Shown here one piece after another: positions 1 through 8,579 of a stretch of DNA of 64,000 nucleotides (positions within the stretch are counted from its first letter, which is position 1; every line of letters starts with the position of its first letter). This stretch comes from SZUA-36 sp963749115. Lineage in GTDB: Bacteria; Pseudomonadota; Gammaproteobacteria; Xanthomonadales; SZUA-36. Position numbers and translations under genes: made by a program. The stretch spans positions 124,001-188,000 of the forward strand of contig CAVVLP010000014.1 of assembly GCA_963749115.1 (NCBI GenBank), written 5' to 3'. The notes under the pieces were generated by a model. That model was not told the DNA's origin, ran no database searches, and saw only the letters and a program-made list of their open reading frames with translations.

Positions 1-1053
1 AACTATGACTCTTTACTCACCCCAATGGAAACCATGAAAGCGCTCAATGGGGTCAAGCGATATATTGAGGATAACCTCGCCAAAGAACTCGGGCTTACCA
101 TGGTGCAGGTACCGTTAATCGTCGATCGCCAAAGCGGTGTTAACGATATGCTGGACCGTGACGGCTCACGCACACCAGTTGAATTCCCCTGTGGTCTCGG
201 ACTGGAAAAACGCATCGATGCACAAGTTGTCCAGGCAGCGACCAAATGGAAGCGTATGGCGCTGAAAGCCTTTGGTTGTGAAATAGGTGAAGGTATCAAT
301 ACCGATATGAGAGCGGTGCGAAAAGACTATTTTCTCGATCATGATCATAGCGCTTATGTCGATCAGTGGGACTGGGAAAAGACCATCAGTGACGATCAGC
401 GGAATCTTCAATACCTCACTGAGACTGTCAGGAAAATCTGGAAAGTCATCAAGGGTGCAGAAAAATATGCCCAGAACATGTTCCCGCAACTTATTGACCC
501 CAGGTATCCCGGCCTTCCCGATGAGCTGACTTTTATCCACGCAGAAGAAATCCTGGAGATGTACCCGGACCTGCCACGTAAACAGCGGGAAACCAGGTTA
601 ATCCAGGAATATCCAGCGGTCTTTATCTATGGTATCGGGTGGCCATTGGCAGATGGTTATCCACACGAAATGCGTGCCGCAGATTACGATGACTGGGTAA
701 CTGAAACCCGCTCAAAAGATGGTCGGCCCATGCACGGCCTGAACGGCGATATCCTTGTATGGAACCCCGTAACCCAAAGGCGTCATGAATTGACTTCCAT
801 GGGTATCAGGGTGACCAAGGACACGCTGCGAACCCAACTCGAGATGAGCGATCAGCTGGAATTGCTTGAACAACCCTATCACCAGGCAATCTTGAATGAC
901 GAAATCCCATTGAGTATCGGTGGCGGCATCGGGCAATCCCGCGTTTACATGCTATTGCTGAAAAAAGCCCATATCGGTGAGGTGAGTGTCACGGTCTGGC
1001 CGGAACAACTCAAGAAGATTTCGGCTGAGAAAAACATACACCTGTTGCAGTGA
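1..1053 (+). CDS. asnA: Aspartate-ammonia ligase AsnA, 5' end outside the window
   Basis: Makes asparagine from aspartate, ammonia and ATP in the cytoplasm. The chain shows the AsnA landmarks: KWKRMAL, YVDQWDWEKT, a GDILVWNP segment, SSMGIRV-like TSMGIRV, and the C-terminal GGGIGQSR class II synthetase motif followed by KAHIGEVSVTVWP. An ATG lies at 25, but the frame is open back to base 1 and those first codons (NYDSLLTP) align with the N-terminus of long AsnA proteins. The true start is therefore probably about 8-10 codons before the window. The tail resembles the roughly 345-residue form known from Bacteroidetes and Firmicutes more than the 330-residue E. coli form (from memory). It converges on the propionate gene set, with a shared terminator between. 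Confidence 0.95.
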   Translation, partial: NYDSLLTPMETMKALNGVKRYIEDNLAKELGLTMVQVPLIVDRQSGVNDMLDRDGSRTPVEFPCGLGLEKRIDAQVVQAATKWKRMALKAFGCEIGEGINTDMRAVRKDYFLDHDHSAYVDQWDWEKTISDDQRNLQYLTETVRKIWKVIKGAEKYAQNMFPQLIDPRYPGLPDELTFIHAEEILEMYPDLPRKQRETRLIQEYPAVFIYGIGWPLADGYPHEMRAADYDDWVTETRSKDGRPMHGLNGDILVWNPVTQRRHELTSMGIRVTKDTLRTQLEMSDQLELLEQPYHQAILNDEIPLSIGGGIGQSRVYMLLLKKAHIGEVSVTVWPEQLKKISAEKNIHLLQ

Positions 1054-1092
1054 GTCTTGCGGTACAGCTCGGGTACCAATCATCCTCCGCAT

Positions 1093-1124
1093 TTACGCGC
1101 CCTCTTCCCGAGGGCGCGTTTAAA
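1093..1124. terminator. Bidirectional hairpin terminator between asnA and the epimerase gene
   Basis: A perfect 10-bp stem (ACGCGCCCTC with GAGGGCGCGT, loop TTCCC, 1095-1119) is followed by TTTAAA on the plus strand and by a short AAAT-rich flank on the minus strand. It sits between two convergent genes, so it can serve both. The U-tract is short. Confidence 0.65.
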
Positions 1125-1129
1125 CCAAC

Positions 1130-1603
1130 TCAGGTCAGTCGCGTAAAGGCCTCGGTTACCTCCGGCGGTGCCTGGACAAGTTCGATCAACACACCCTCTC
1201 CGCCGATGGGAGACTCTTCGCTGGCTTTCGGATGGATAAAACAGATGTCATAACCGGACGCACCTTTGCGAATTCCCCCGGGTGCAAAACGCATACCTTG
1301 TGCCTTGAGCCATGTTACCGCTGCAGGCAGATCATCAATCCACAAACCGATGTGATTAAGTGGGGGACTCTGTACCTGTGGTTTTCTTTCGGGGTCAAGC
1401 GGCTGCATCAGGTCAACTTCTACCTTGAAAGGCCCGGAACCTAAAACCGCGATATCCTCATCGACATTTTCCGACTCACTCCGGTAGTTTCCAGCCGATT
1501 CCAGACCGAGGGTATCCACCCACAATGTGCGTAAGCGACTTTTGTCCAGACCACCCACGGCGATTTGCTGTATTCCCAGGACCCTGAAAGGCCGATTGCT
1601 CAT
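1130..1603 (-). CDS. VOC-family protein, probable methylmalonyl-CoA epimerase
   Basis: Probably interconverts (S)- and (R)-methylmalonyl-CoA, the step between propionyl-CoA carboxylase and the mutase. It is 157 residues with the paired beta-alpha-beta-beta-beta modules of the vicinal-oxygen-chelate fold. Visible candidate ligand segments are KVEVDLMQP, LNHIGLW and VLIELVQ. The first ligand position, His in well-studied epimerases (xxDHIGIAV), reads IQQIAV here, with Gln. The start chosen is the ATG at 1603, which has a GGGAGAAG ribosome site; a longer frame upstream lacks one. It is the last gene of the minus-strand propionate group, after meaB. A lactoylglutathione-lyase-like role cannot be excluded from sequence alone. 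Confidence 0.8.
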   Translation of the reverse strand: MSNRPFRVLGIQQIAVGGLDKSRLRTLWVDTLGLESAGNYRSESENVDEDIAVLGSGPFKVEVDLMQPLDPERKPQVQSPPLNHIGLWIDDLPAAVTWLKAQGMRFAPGGIRKGASGYDICFIHPKASEESPIGGEGVLIELVQAPPEVTEAFTRLT

Positions 1604-1634
1604 AAACTTCTCCCGGTTTCGTTTGTCCGTAACA

Positions 1635-2645
1635 TTATTTCTGACGATCAAAAAAAAGTTCGAGCAATTGACGTGCCGCAATGGTTGGCGGAATTTCACC
1701 CGCACTGGCAGCTGCCTCCAGCAGCGGAATCTGTTCACGTACCTGTGGATCGCTCTGCAATGCCGTGAGGAGACTGTCACTCAGCTCCGACCACATCCAG
1801 TCGCGCGCTTGCGCGGCACGGCGTGCCTCCAACTCACCACTTGCCTTATGGACATCATGGTGCTTCAGCACAAGTTCCCAGGCATCGCTTATACCAACAC
1901 CGTCACGGGCGGAACAGGTACGCACCTCTACCTTCCAGTTCACTGAACGGGGGTGAAGCAAGCGCAAGGCATTGCGATAATCCGCCACCGACCGGGCGGC
2001 CAGGGTCTTTAACTCATCATCGGCTTTATTGATAAGGATCAGGTCGGCCAACTCCATGATGCCACGTTTTATACCCTGCAGTTCGTCACCGCCTGCAGGC
2101 AACTGCAACAGCACGAACATATCGGTCATATCCGCCACTTTGGTTTCTGATTGCCCGACCCCTACAGTCTCAACGATAACCACGTCGAAACCAGCGGCTT
2201 CGCAAAGGATCAACGCCTCGCGACTGCGACGGGCGACACCTCCAAGGGTGTTGCCGGCCGGTGAAGGCCGGATATAGGCCTCGGGTCGTCGTGACAGCAG
2301 TTCCATACGGGTCTTGTCACCGAGTATTGAGCCACCGGAGATCGCCGATGACGGGTCCACTGTGAGCACGGCTACGCGGTGACCTGCATCGATCACATGA
2401 TTTCCCAGGGCTTCAACAAAGGTCGATTTACCCACCCCGGGCACACCTGAGACACCCAGTCGAATTGAACCACCCGAATGGGGTAATAGCCGTTCAAGCA
2501 GGTCACAGGCGATGGCACGATGATCGGTGCGGGTTGATTCTATCAGGGTAATCGCTTGCGCCAGTGCACGCCTGTTCCCCTTAATCACCGCGCTGGCAAG
2601 CACCTCGCTATCGGATGGTAATTCCGAACTGGGTCCAGGCACCAC
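1635..2645 (-). CDS. meaB: MeaB/ArgK-type GTPase, methylmalonyl-CoA mutase chaperone
   Basis: G3E-family P-loop GTPase that protects and reactivates adenosylcobalamin-dependent methylmalonyl-CoA mutase by controlling cofactor loading. The 336-residue protein has Walker A GVPGVGKST (residues 67-75), the VDPSS and VETVGVGQSE segments typical of MeaB, and an NKAD guanine-recognition motif. A C-terminal helical arm ends in ARQLLELFF. Translation starts at GTG 2645, preceded by AGGGG. It begins 7 bases after the pccA stop, which suggests translational coupling. Its place beside the mutase and carboxylase genes supports the MeaB assignment over the old ArgK name. Confidence 0.95.
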   Translation of the reverse strand: MVPGPSSELPSDSEVLASAVIKGNRRALAQAITLIESTRTDHRAIACDLLERLLPHSGGSIRLGVSGVPGVGKSTFVEALGNHVIDAGHRVAVLTVDPSSAISGGSILGDKTRMELLSRRPEAYIRPSPAGNTLGGVARRSREALILCEAAGFDVVIVETVGVGQSETKVADMTDMFVLLQLPAGGDELQGIKRGIMELADLILINKADDELKTLAARSVADYRNALRLLHPRSVNWKVEVRTCSARDGVGISDAWELVLKHHDVHKASGELEARRAAQARDWMWSELSDSLLTALQSDPQVREQIPLLEAAASAGEIPPTIAARQLLELFFDRQK

Positions 2646-2652
2646 TACGCCC

Positions 2653-3897
2653 CTACTCTAATTCCATTATGACGTCATCAACGGCAAGGTTAGCGCCGGC
2701 TTTATAATGAACACGCGATACCACACCATCGCGTTCGGCGAGCAGTGTGTTCTCCATCTTCATTGCCTCCAATACCGCCAACTCCTGACCGGCGTTTATG
2801 ACATCACCTTCTTTCACCGCCACCGAAACCAATAGACCCGGCATAGGCGAAATCAGGAATTTCGACAGATCAGGCGGGGGCTTGTCAGGCATATACTGCA
2901 GTAGTTCTGCCACCTTCGGTGTAACAATACGGACATCGACCTGTGAACCACCATGAATCAATCGATAGGTCTGATCTTCACGCAAGACCTGAATGAAAAT
3001 CTGTTCACCATTGATGGTACCGCTGAATATGGGTTGTCCAAACTCCCATTTACTGCGTACAGCGTAGGTGTGACCCTTGTACTTCACATCGTAACCACCC
3101 TGATTCTGAATGACCGACACCGGATGGTGTTCCTTGTTCATCACCACTACCCAGTCATCCGGCACACGGCGCTCATGGCCACTCAACTGGCCATCAATTT
3201 GCGCCGCACGGTCACGATAACCACGCATCATGGAAGCCGCGACAGAGATGAAAATTGTCGGATCCTGGTGCGACAGGTCAGTCGGCTGAAAACCTTCCGG
3301 ATACTCTTCACCGATCATATTGGTACTCATGTTACCAGCCACATATCGTGGGTTTACCATTAATGCCGACAGGAAACTGATGTTATGTGAAACGCCCTTG
3401 ATGAGAAAACGATCCAACGCCGAACGCATATGGGCGGTCGCCTCTTCCCGGTCGGCGCCATGGGTGATGAGCTTGGCGATCATCGGGTCGTAATACATGG
3501 AGACCTCACCTCCCTCGAAAACACCTGTATCCACACGCACATTTTTATCGTTGGCCGGTGGACGGTAGAAAATCAAACGGCCTGTGGAGGGCAGAAAATT
3601 ACGTGAAGGGTCTTCAGCATAGACACGGGCTTCAATCGCCCAGCCATTGATTGACACATCCGACTGGGCGATAGGTAATTTCTCGCCATCGGCAACACGA
3701 ATCATCAACTCTACCAGGTCGAAACCCGTAATCATCTCGGTGACCGGGTGCTCTACCTGCAAACGGGTATTCATCTCCAAAAAATAAAAATTGCGTTTAC
3801 TGTCAACAATAAACTCCACCGTGCCGGCAGATTGATAATTCACGGCCCTGGCAAGCGCCACGGCCTGCTCACCCATCTGTTCGACGGGTCGCTTCAT
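2653..3897 (-). CDS. pccA: Propionyl-CoA carboxylase alpha subunit, C-terminal two thirds (after a frame break)
   Basis: Downstream part of the biotin-carrying subunit. It begins in the biotin carboxylase domain (MGEQAVALARAVNYQSAGTVEF), continues with EMNTRLQVEHPVTE, the biotin carboxylase C-terminal domain and the linker/BT region. It ends in a biotinyl domain with the EAMKMEN biotinylation motif, whose second Lys carries biotin. The in-frame ATG at 3897 is not a real start: coding sequence enters from the other frame near 3880. Removing one base of the TT at 3880-3881 joins this piece to the N-terminal part (DEATRR-Q-MGEQ) and gives one 661-residue protein, the normal size for PccA. It works with PccB to carboxylate propionyl-CoA. 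Confidence 0.9.
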   Translation of the reverse strand: MKRPVEQMGEQAVALARAVNYQSAGTVEFIVDSKRNFYFLEMNTRLQVEHPVTEMITGFDLVELMIRVADGEKLPIAQSDVSINGWAIEARVYAEDPSRNFLPSTGRLIFYRPPANDKNVRVDTGVFEGGEVSMYYDPMIAKLITHGADREEATAHMRSALDRFLIKGVSHNISFLSALMVNPRYVAGNMSTNMIGEEYPEGFQPTDLSHQDPTIFISVAASMMRGYRDRAAQIDGQLSGHERRVPDDWVVVMNKEHHPVSVIQNQGGYDVKYKGHTYAVRSKWEFGQPIFSGTINGEQIFIQVLREDQTYRLIHGGSQVDVRIVTPKVAELLQYMPDKPPPDLSKFLISPMPGLLVSVAVKEGDVINAGQELAVLEAMKMENTLLAERDGVVSRVHYKAGANLAVDDVIMELE

Positions 3898-4639
3898 CCA
3901 GAAACGGTGAGGGCGCTTCTTCGATCACTTTTTGATGACGGCGTTGCAGAGAACATTCACGCTCATTCAGATAAACAATATTGTCGTGGCTGTCGGCAAT
4001 GATCTGAATTTCTATATGGCGCGGTTCCTCGATATATTTTTCCGCGAACATCCGGTCATCACCAAAACTCGAACGCGCCTCATTGGAGGCACGCTCAAAA
4101 CCATCCCGGCATTCCGCATCGTTATGCGCCACGCGCATGCCTTTACCACCACCACCGGCGGTCGCTTTAAGCATCACCGGATAGCCTAACTTATTGGCGA
4201 TTTCCACGGCATGTTCGCTGTCGCGCAACACATCGGCAAAGCCGGGAATAGTATTAACACCTGCATCCTTGGCCAGTTGCTTCGAGGTGATCTTGTCACC
4301 CATGGCTTCAATTGCATGGGTTTTGGGACCTATAAAGACGATCCCTGCCTCGGCCAGTAACTCGCAAAACCCGGAATTCTCAGACAGAAACCCATAGCCC
4401 GGATGGACCGCCTGGGCACCTGTATCCAGACAGGCCTGCAAGATTTTCTCCTTTAACAGGTAACTTTGCGTCGAAGGAGGCGGCCCGATATTCACCGCTT
4501 CATCAGCCATTTCAACATGCAAGGCATTACGATCGGCATCAGAGTAAACCGCCACGGTCCTGATGCCCATTTTCTGCGCAGACCTGATGACCCGGCATGC
4601 GATCTCACCGCGGTTTGCGATTAGGATTTTATCAAACAC
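3869..4639 (-). CDS. pccA: Propionyl-CoA carboxylase alpha subunit, N-terminal part (before a frame break)
   Basis: First part of the biotin carboxylase domain, which carboxylates biotin using ATP and bicarbonate. It starts with the family signature FDKILIANRGEIACRVIR and contains HPGYGFLSEN, the glycine-rich ATP loop KATAGGGGKGMR and ERECSLQRRHQKVIEEAPSP. The reading frame then runs into a stop after DEATRRTDG, where homologues continue DEATRR-x-MGEQAVALA in the next frame. The start chosen is GTG 4639, because GGAGGG lies 7 bases upstream; a TTG at 4645 is too close to that site. It follows pccB by 32 bases. The break looks like a one-base insertion and may be a sequencing error. Confidence 0.9.
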   Translation of the reverse strand: MFDKILIANRGEIACRVIRSAQKMGIRTVAVYSDADRNALHVEMADEAVNIGPPPSTQSYLLKEKILQACLDTGAQAVHPGYGFLSENSGFCELLAEAGIVFIGPKTHAIEAMGDKITSKQLAKDAGVNTIPGFADVLRDSEHAVEIANKLGYPVMLKATAGGGGKGMRVAHNDAECRDGFERASNEARSSFGDDRMFAEKYIEEPRHIEIQIIADSHDNIVYLNERECSLQRRHQKVIEEAPSPFLDEATRRTDG

Positions 4640-4671
4640 GTGCAAACCCTCCTTTATTTTCTCTCATCGGA

Positions 4672-6204
4672 TCAGAGTGGGATGTTGTCATGTTTACGCC
4701 ACGGGTTTTCAAGCTGCTTGTCACTCAACATGGCAAGCGAACGACAAACGCGTTTACGGGTGGAGTGAGGCGCAATGACGTCATCAATGTAACCACGGCT
4801 GCCCGCTATAAAAGGATTGGCAAACTTCAAGCGGTATTCCTCGGTTCGTTCGGCAATCTTCTCTTCATCACCAATATCACTCCGGAAGATAATTTCCACG
4901 GCCCCCTTGGGACCCATGACAGCGATTTCCGCACTGGGCCAGGCCATGTTGACATCACCACGCAGGTGTTTCGAGCTCATCACATCGTAAGCACCACCAT
5001 AAGCCTTGCGGGTGATGACGGTGATCTTTGGAACCGTTGCTTCAGCATAGGCAAATAGCAGCTTTGCACCGTGTTTGATAATGCCACCGTACTCCTGTGA
5101 AGTGCCCGGCATAAACCCCGGTACATCAACGAAAGTGAGGATGGGAATATTAAATGCATCGCAAAAACGTACGAAGCGCCCCGCCTTGATGGAGGATTTG
5201 ATATCCAGGCAACCCGCAAGCACCAAAGGTTGGTTGGCCACGACTCCCACCGGGTGCCCGTCCATACGCACAAACCCAATAATGATGTTTTTTGCGTGAT
5301 CGGGCTGCAACTCCCAGAACTCGTTGTCGTCAGCTACCTTATAGACCAACTCCTTCATATCGTAAGGCATGTTGGGGCTGTCAGGCACCAGCGTATCGAG
5401 TGACATCTCCAACCGGTCGGCACGGTCGGGAGTGGGGCGAAATGGCGCTTTCTCGCGATTATTTGCCGGAAGATAATTGATGAATCTGCGCACCATCATT
5501 AATGTTTCCACATCATCTTCATAGGCACGGTCGCAGACACCTGAGACGGTGGAATGGGTCAAAGCACCACCCAGTTGTTCAGCCGTGACCTCTTCGTGGG
5601 TCACCGTTTTAACCACATCGGGGCCGGTGACAAACATATAGGAACTGTCTTTCACCATGAAGATAAAATCAGTCATGGCCGGAGAGTAGACCGCTCCACC
5701 CGCACACGGCCCCATGATGACAGAGATCTGCGGCACGACACCGGAAGCCAGTACATTGAGCTGGAAAACATCGGCGTAACCACCCAATGATGCCACGCCT
5801 TCCTGAATGCGGGCGCCACCTGAGTCATTGAGCCCGATGATCGGCGCACCTACCTTCATGGCCTGTTTCATGACCTTACAGATCTTCTCTGCATGCGCTT
5901 CAGAAAGCGAGCCTCCGAACACGGTGAAATCCTGGCTGAAAACAAAAACAACCCGGCCATTGACGGTACCGTAACCGGTTACCACGCCATCACCGGGAAT
6001 CTTTTGGTCTGCCATACCAAAATCGGTGCAACGGTGCTCAACAAAAGCATCCCACTCCTCGAAACTGCCCTCATCCAGCAGCAAATCGATACGTTCGCGA
6101 GCGGTGAGTTTACCCCGGCTGTGCTGTACATCGATCCGGCGCTGACCACCCCCAAGCAGGGATGCTTCACGTTTCTCTTCCAGTTGTTTAATAATCTGAT
6201 TCAT
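4672..6204 (-). CDS. pccB: Propionyl-CoA carboxylase beta subunit (carboxyltransferase)
   Basis: Transfers the carboxyl group from biotin on PccA to propionyl-CoA, giving methylmalonyl-CoA. The 510-residue chain has both crotonase-fold halves: N-terminal GKLTARERIDLLLDEGSF, the oxyanion segment NDSGGARIQEG and GPCAGGAVYSPA; C-terminal DIKSSIKAGRFVRFCDAF, FVDVPGFMPG, RKAYGGAYDVM and the WPSAEIAVMGPKGAVEI segment. Acetyl-CoA carboxylases of this class share the fold, but its partner PccA and the mutase next door favour propionyl-CoA. The start is ATG 6204 with AGGGA upstream; the open frame extends further without a ribosome site. It lies 68 bases after the mutase gene. Confidence 0.95.
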   Translation of the reverse strand: MNQIIKQLEEKREASLLGGGQRRIDVQHSRGKLTARERIDLLLDEGSFEEWDAFVEHRCTDFGMADQKIPGDGVVTGYGTVNGRVVFVFSQDFTVFGGSLSEAHAEKICKVMKQAMKVGAPIIGLNDSGGARIQEGVASLGGYADVFQLNVLASGVVPQISVIMGPCAGGAVYSPAMTDFIFMVKDSSYMFVTGPDVVKTVTHEEVTAEQLGGALTHSTVSGVCDRAYEDDVETLMMVRRFINYLPANNREKAPFRPTPDRADRLEMSLDTLVPDSPNMPYDMKELVYKVADDNEFWELQPDHAKNIIIGFVRMDGHPVGVVANQPLVLAGCLDIKSSIKAGRFVRFCDAFNIPILTFVDVPGFMPGTSQEYGGIIKHGAKLLFAYAEATVPKITVITRKAYGGAYDVMSSKHLRGDVNMAWPSAEIAVMGPKGAVEIIFRSDIGDEEKIAERTEEYRLKFANPFIAGSRGYIDDVIAPHSTRKRVCRSLAMLSDKQLENPWRKHDNIPL

Positions 6205-6271
6205 ATAAAAATCCCTGTTACGACGCGAGCTTCTACAATGCGCACCCGCCGATCTGTATCTGACTATGAAA

Positions 6272-6793
6272 CTAATCCCGTCGCTGCTCCTGAATAATTC
6301 CAAGTACTTCATGGGCAGCAAGCAGGATATTGGTACCCGGACCGAATATGGCTGCCACACCGTGAGCCAGCATTTCATCATAATCCTGGGGTGGGATGAC
6401 ACCACCACAGATAACGATGATATCTTCCGCACCTTCCCGCTTCAGACCCTCAATGACCTGGGGCACCAGCGTTTTGTGGCCTGCGGCCTGTGACGAGATG
6501 CCAATGACATGGACATCATTTTCGATGGCCTCACGCACAGCCTCCTCCGGAGTTTGAAACAAGGGTCCGATATCAACATCAAAGCCGATATCAGCAAAAG
6601 CGGTGGCAATCACCTTGGCACCACGATCATGGCCGTCCTGACCAAGTTTGCAGACCAGCATACGTGGCCGGCGCCCTTCGCTTTTTGCAAACTCTTTTAC
6701 TTCATGCTGAATGGCGGAAAAATCCGCATCATCTTCATAAGCGGAACCAAATACACCCGGCAATGGAGCGGGTCGTAGCGCGGTGGCGGCCAT
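6272..6793 (-). CDS. Methylmalonyl-CoA mutase, C-terminal cobalamin-binding domain (after frame breaks)
   Basis: The B12-binding domain of the mutase. It carries the DxHxxG cobalamin motif in KLGQDGHDRGAKV, followed by the Rossmann-like segments VIGISSQAAGH and IVICGGVIPPQDY. The ATG at 6793 is not a genuine start; the upstream linker is encoded in other frames. An extra C in CCC 6756-6758 separates this domain from the linker (EKVYGRHRATTRSIAG), and an extra base near 6807 separates that linker from the previous piece. When these are corrected together with the break near 6926-6931, the domain joins the catalytic part into one chain of about 717 residues. Confidence 0.88.
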   Translation of the reverse strand: MAATALRPAPLPGVFGSAYEDDADFSAIQHEVKEFAKSEGRRPRMLVCKLGQDGHDRGAKVIATAFADIGFDVDIGPLFQTPEEAVREAIENDVHVIGISSQAAGHKTLVPQVIEGLKREGAEDIIVICGGVIPPQDYDEMLAHGVAAIFGPGTNILLAAHEVLGIIQEQRRD

Positions 6794-6899
6794 AAACTTT
6801 TTCCAGATGCATCGGAAATCTCACCAACCGTTGCGCGTGCGCGTGCGGCCTCAACTGCCAATGCCAGCAAATTGCCGGTTTCATCTTCGGCTGCCCGGG

Positions 6900-8426
6900 T
6901 CAGTGCATCCAAGGCTTCGTTGCAGATCCGTCGTCATCCCGGTTGTCACGTACTTGATTGATCCGTTGAATCTGGGCTTCACGGACGGCCGTGTTATCGA
7001 TATCCAGGATATCAACGGGTGGTTCTTCTTCCAGTTGATACTTGTTGACACCGACGATGATGTCTTCGCCGCGGTCTATACGTGCCTGGTGCAGTGCGGA
7101 GGCCTCCTCAATACGCATCTTGGGCATGCCGGACTCAACGGCCCTGGTCATCCCCCCCATTTCCTCAACCTCATCAATCAGATTCCTGGCTGTCTTAACC
7201 AGTTCATTTGTCAGGCTCTCCACATAGTAGGAACCCGCCAGCGGGTCCACGACCCTGGTGATGCCAGTCTCTTCCTGCAGAACCAATTGGGTATTGCGGG
7301 CTATACGGGCCGAGAACTCTGTAGGCAAGGCGAGCGCTTCGTCAAAGGAATTCGTATGGAGTGACTGTGTACCGCCGAGCGCGGCCGCCATCGCCTCGAC
7401 GGTAGTGCGTATGATGTTGTTGTAAGGATCATTGGCGGTAAGACTTACACCGGAAGTCTGGCAGTGCGTTCTTAACATCAGTGAGCGTTTATCTTTCGGG
7501 GAGAACTTTTCCGCCATGAGTGTAGACCATAGCAGGCGCGCAGCCCGCAGCTTGGCTACTTCCATGAAGAAATTCATGCCAATGGCGAAAAAGAATGACA
7601 ATCGTGGTGCAAAAGCATCCACATCAAGACCGCTGGCAATCGCGGCGCGAACGTACTCAATACCATCGGCAATGGTGTAAGCCAATTCCTGGGCGCAGGT
7701 GGCTCCGGCCTCCTGCATATGGTAGCCGGATATGGAAATGGAATTGAATTTCGGCATGTTGCCGGAAGTATAGGCAATGATATCCGATACGATCCGCATG
7801 GATGGTGCGGGTGGATAGATATAGGTATTGCGAACCATGAACTCTTTCAGGATATCGTTCTGCAACGTCCCGGATAATCTCTCCACCGACACACCCTGCT
7901 CTTGCGCAGCGACTATGTACATCGCCATTATCGGAAGGACGGCACCATTCATGGTCATTGAGACCGACATCTTATCCAGCGGGATACCGTCGAACAGAAT
8001 TTTCATATCCGCAACACTGTCGATAGCCACACCCGCCTTGCCCACATCACCCACAACACGCGGATGATCCGAGTCATAACCACGGTGGGTGGCCAGATCG
8101 AAAGCCACCGAGAGCCCGGTCTGACCGGCCTCCAGGTTTTTTCGGTAGAAAGCGTTGGATTTTTCAGCGGTGGAAAAACCCGCATACTGACGCACGGTCC
8201 AGGGACGCCCCGCGTACATGGTTGCCTTCGGTCCACGGACGAAAGGCGCCATTCCCGGCATTGAATCCAGATACTCGAGATTTTCCAGATCTGCACCGGT
8301 GTACAAGGGCTTGACCGCTATACCTTCGGGTGTATTCCAGGTCAACGCCTCAACTGGCTTATCTTTACACTCCCTGGCTGCAAGTTCATACCAGTCATCA
8401 AGTGTTTTCGTCGGAAATTTGGTCAT
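6900..8426 (-). CDS. Methylmalonyl-CoA mutase, catalytic TIM-barrel part (before frame breaks)
   Basis: Catalyses the radical rearrangement of (R)-methylmalonyl-CoA to succinyl-CoA with adenosylcobalamin. It shows mutase signatures: EGIAVKPLYT, GRPWTVRQYAGFSTAEKSN, FDLATHRGYDSDHPRV, MTMNGAVLPI, RTHCQTSGVSLTANDPYNN and TNSFDEALALPTEFSARIAR. The true sequence ends near DNRDDD; the last nine codons before the stop are out of frame. The linker (LDALTRAAEDETGNLLALA) continues between about 6800 and 6915 in another frame. ATG 8426 is preferred over GTG 8444, although neither has a strong ribosome site. Length fits the single-chain ScpA/MCM class. It heads the minus-strand group followed by pccB, pccA, meaB and the epimerase gene. 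Confidence 0.92.
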   Translation of the reverse strand: MTKFPTKTLDDWYELAARECKDKPVEALTWNTPEGIAVKPLYTGADLENLEYLDSMPGMAPFVRGPKATMYAGRPWTVRQYAGFSTAEKSNAFYRKNLEAGQTGLSVAFDLATHRGYDSDHPRVVGDVGKAGVAIDSVADMKILFDGIPLDKMSVSMTMNGAVLPIMAMYIVAAQEQGVSVERLSGTLQNDILKEFMVRNTYIYPPAPSMRIVSDIIAYTSGNMPKFNSISISGYHMQEAGATCAQELAYTIADGIEYVRAAIASGLDVDAFAPRLSFFFAIGMNFFMEVAKLRAARLLWSTLMAEKFSPKDKRSLMLRTHCQTSGVSLTANDPYNNIIRTTVEAMAAALGGTQSLHTNSFDEALALPTEFSARIARNTQLVLQEETGITRVVDPLAGSYYVESLTNELVKTARNLIDEVEEMGGMTRAVESGMPKMRIEEASALHQARIDRGEDIIVGVNKYQLEEEPPVDILDIDNTAVREAQIQRINQVRDNRDDDGSATKPWMH

Positions 8427-8514
8427 CGTTTTAACTACCCGCACCTGTCATTGAGAGCGCTGTATCGAAACCAGCTCAGCTTGGATTTAATTTAAACCGG
8501 ACATGCCACAGTGT

Positions 8515-8543
8515 ATTGTCTCCTTGACAGGGCCAGAACGCAA
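8515..8543 (-). promoter_or_regulatory. Candidate promoter for the propionate gene group
   Basis: On the minus strand, TTGCGT (8538-8543) and GACAAT (8515-8520) are separated by 17 bases. Each matches the sigma-70 consensus at four of six positions. It lies about 90 bases before the mutase start. The rest of the 8445-8579 gap shows only an A/T-rich palindrome at its far end. Confidence 0.35.
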
Positions 8544-8579
8544 TTGAGCTAAAGTAGGGGGTCTTAAAAAAAACGTTTT

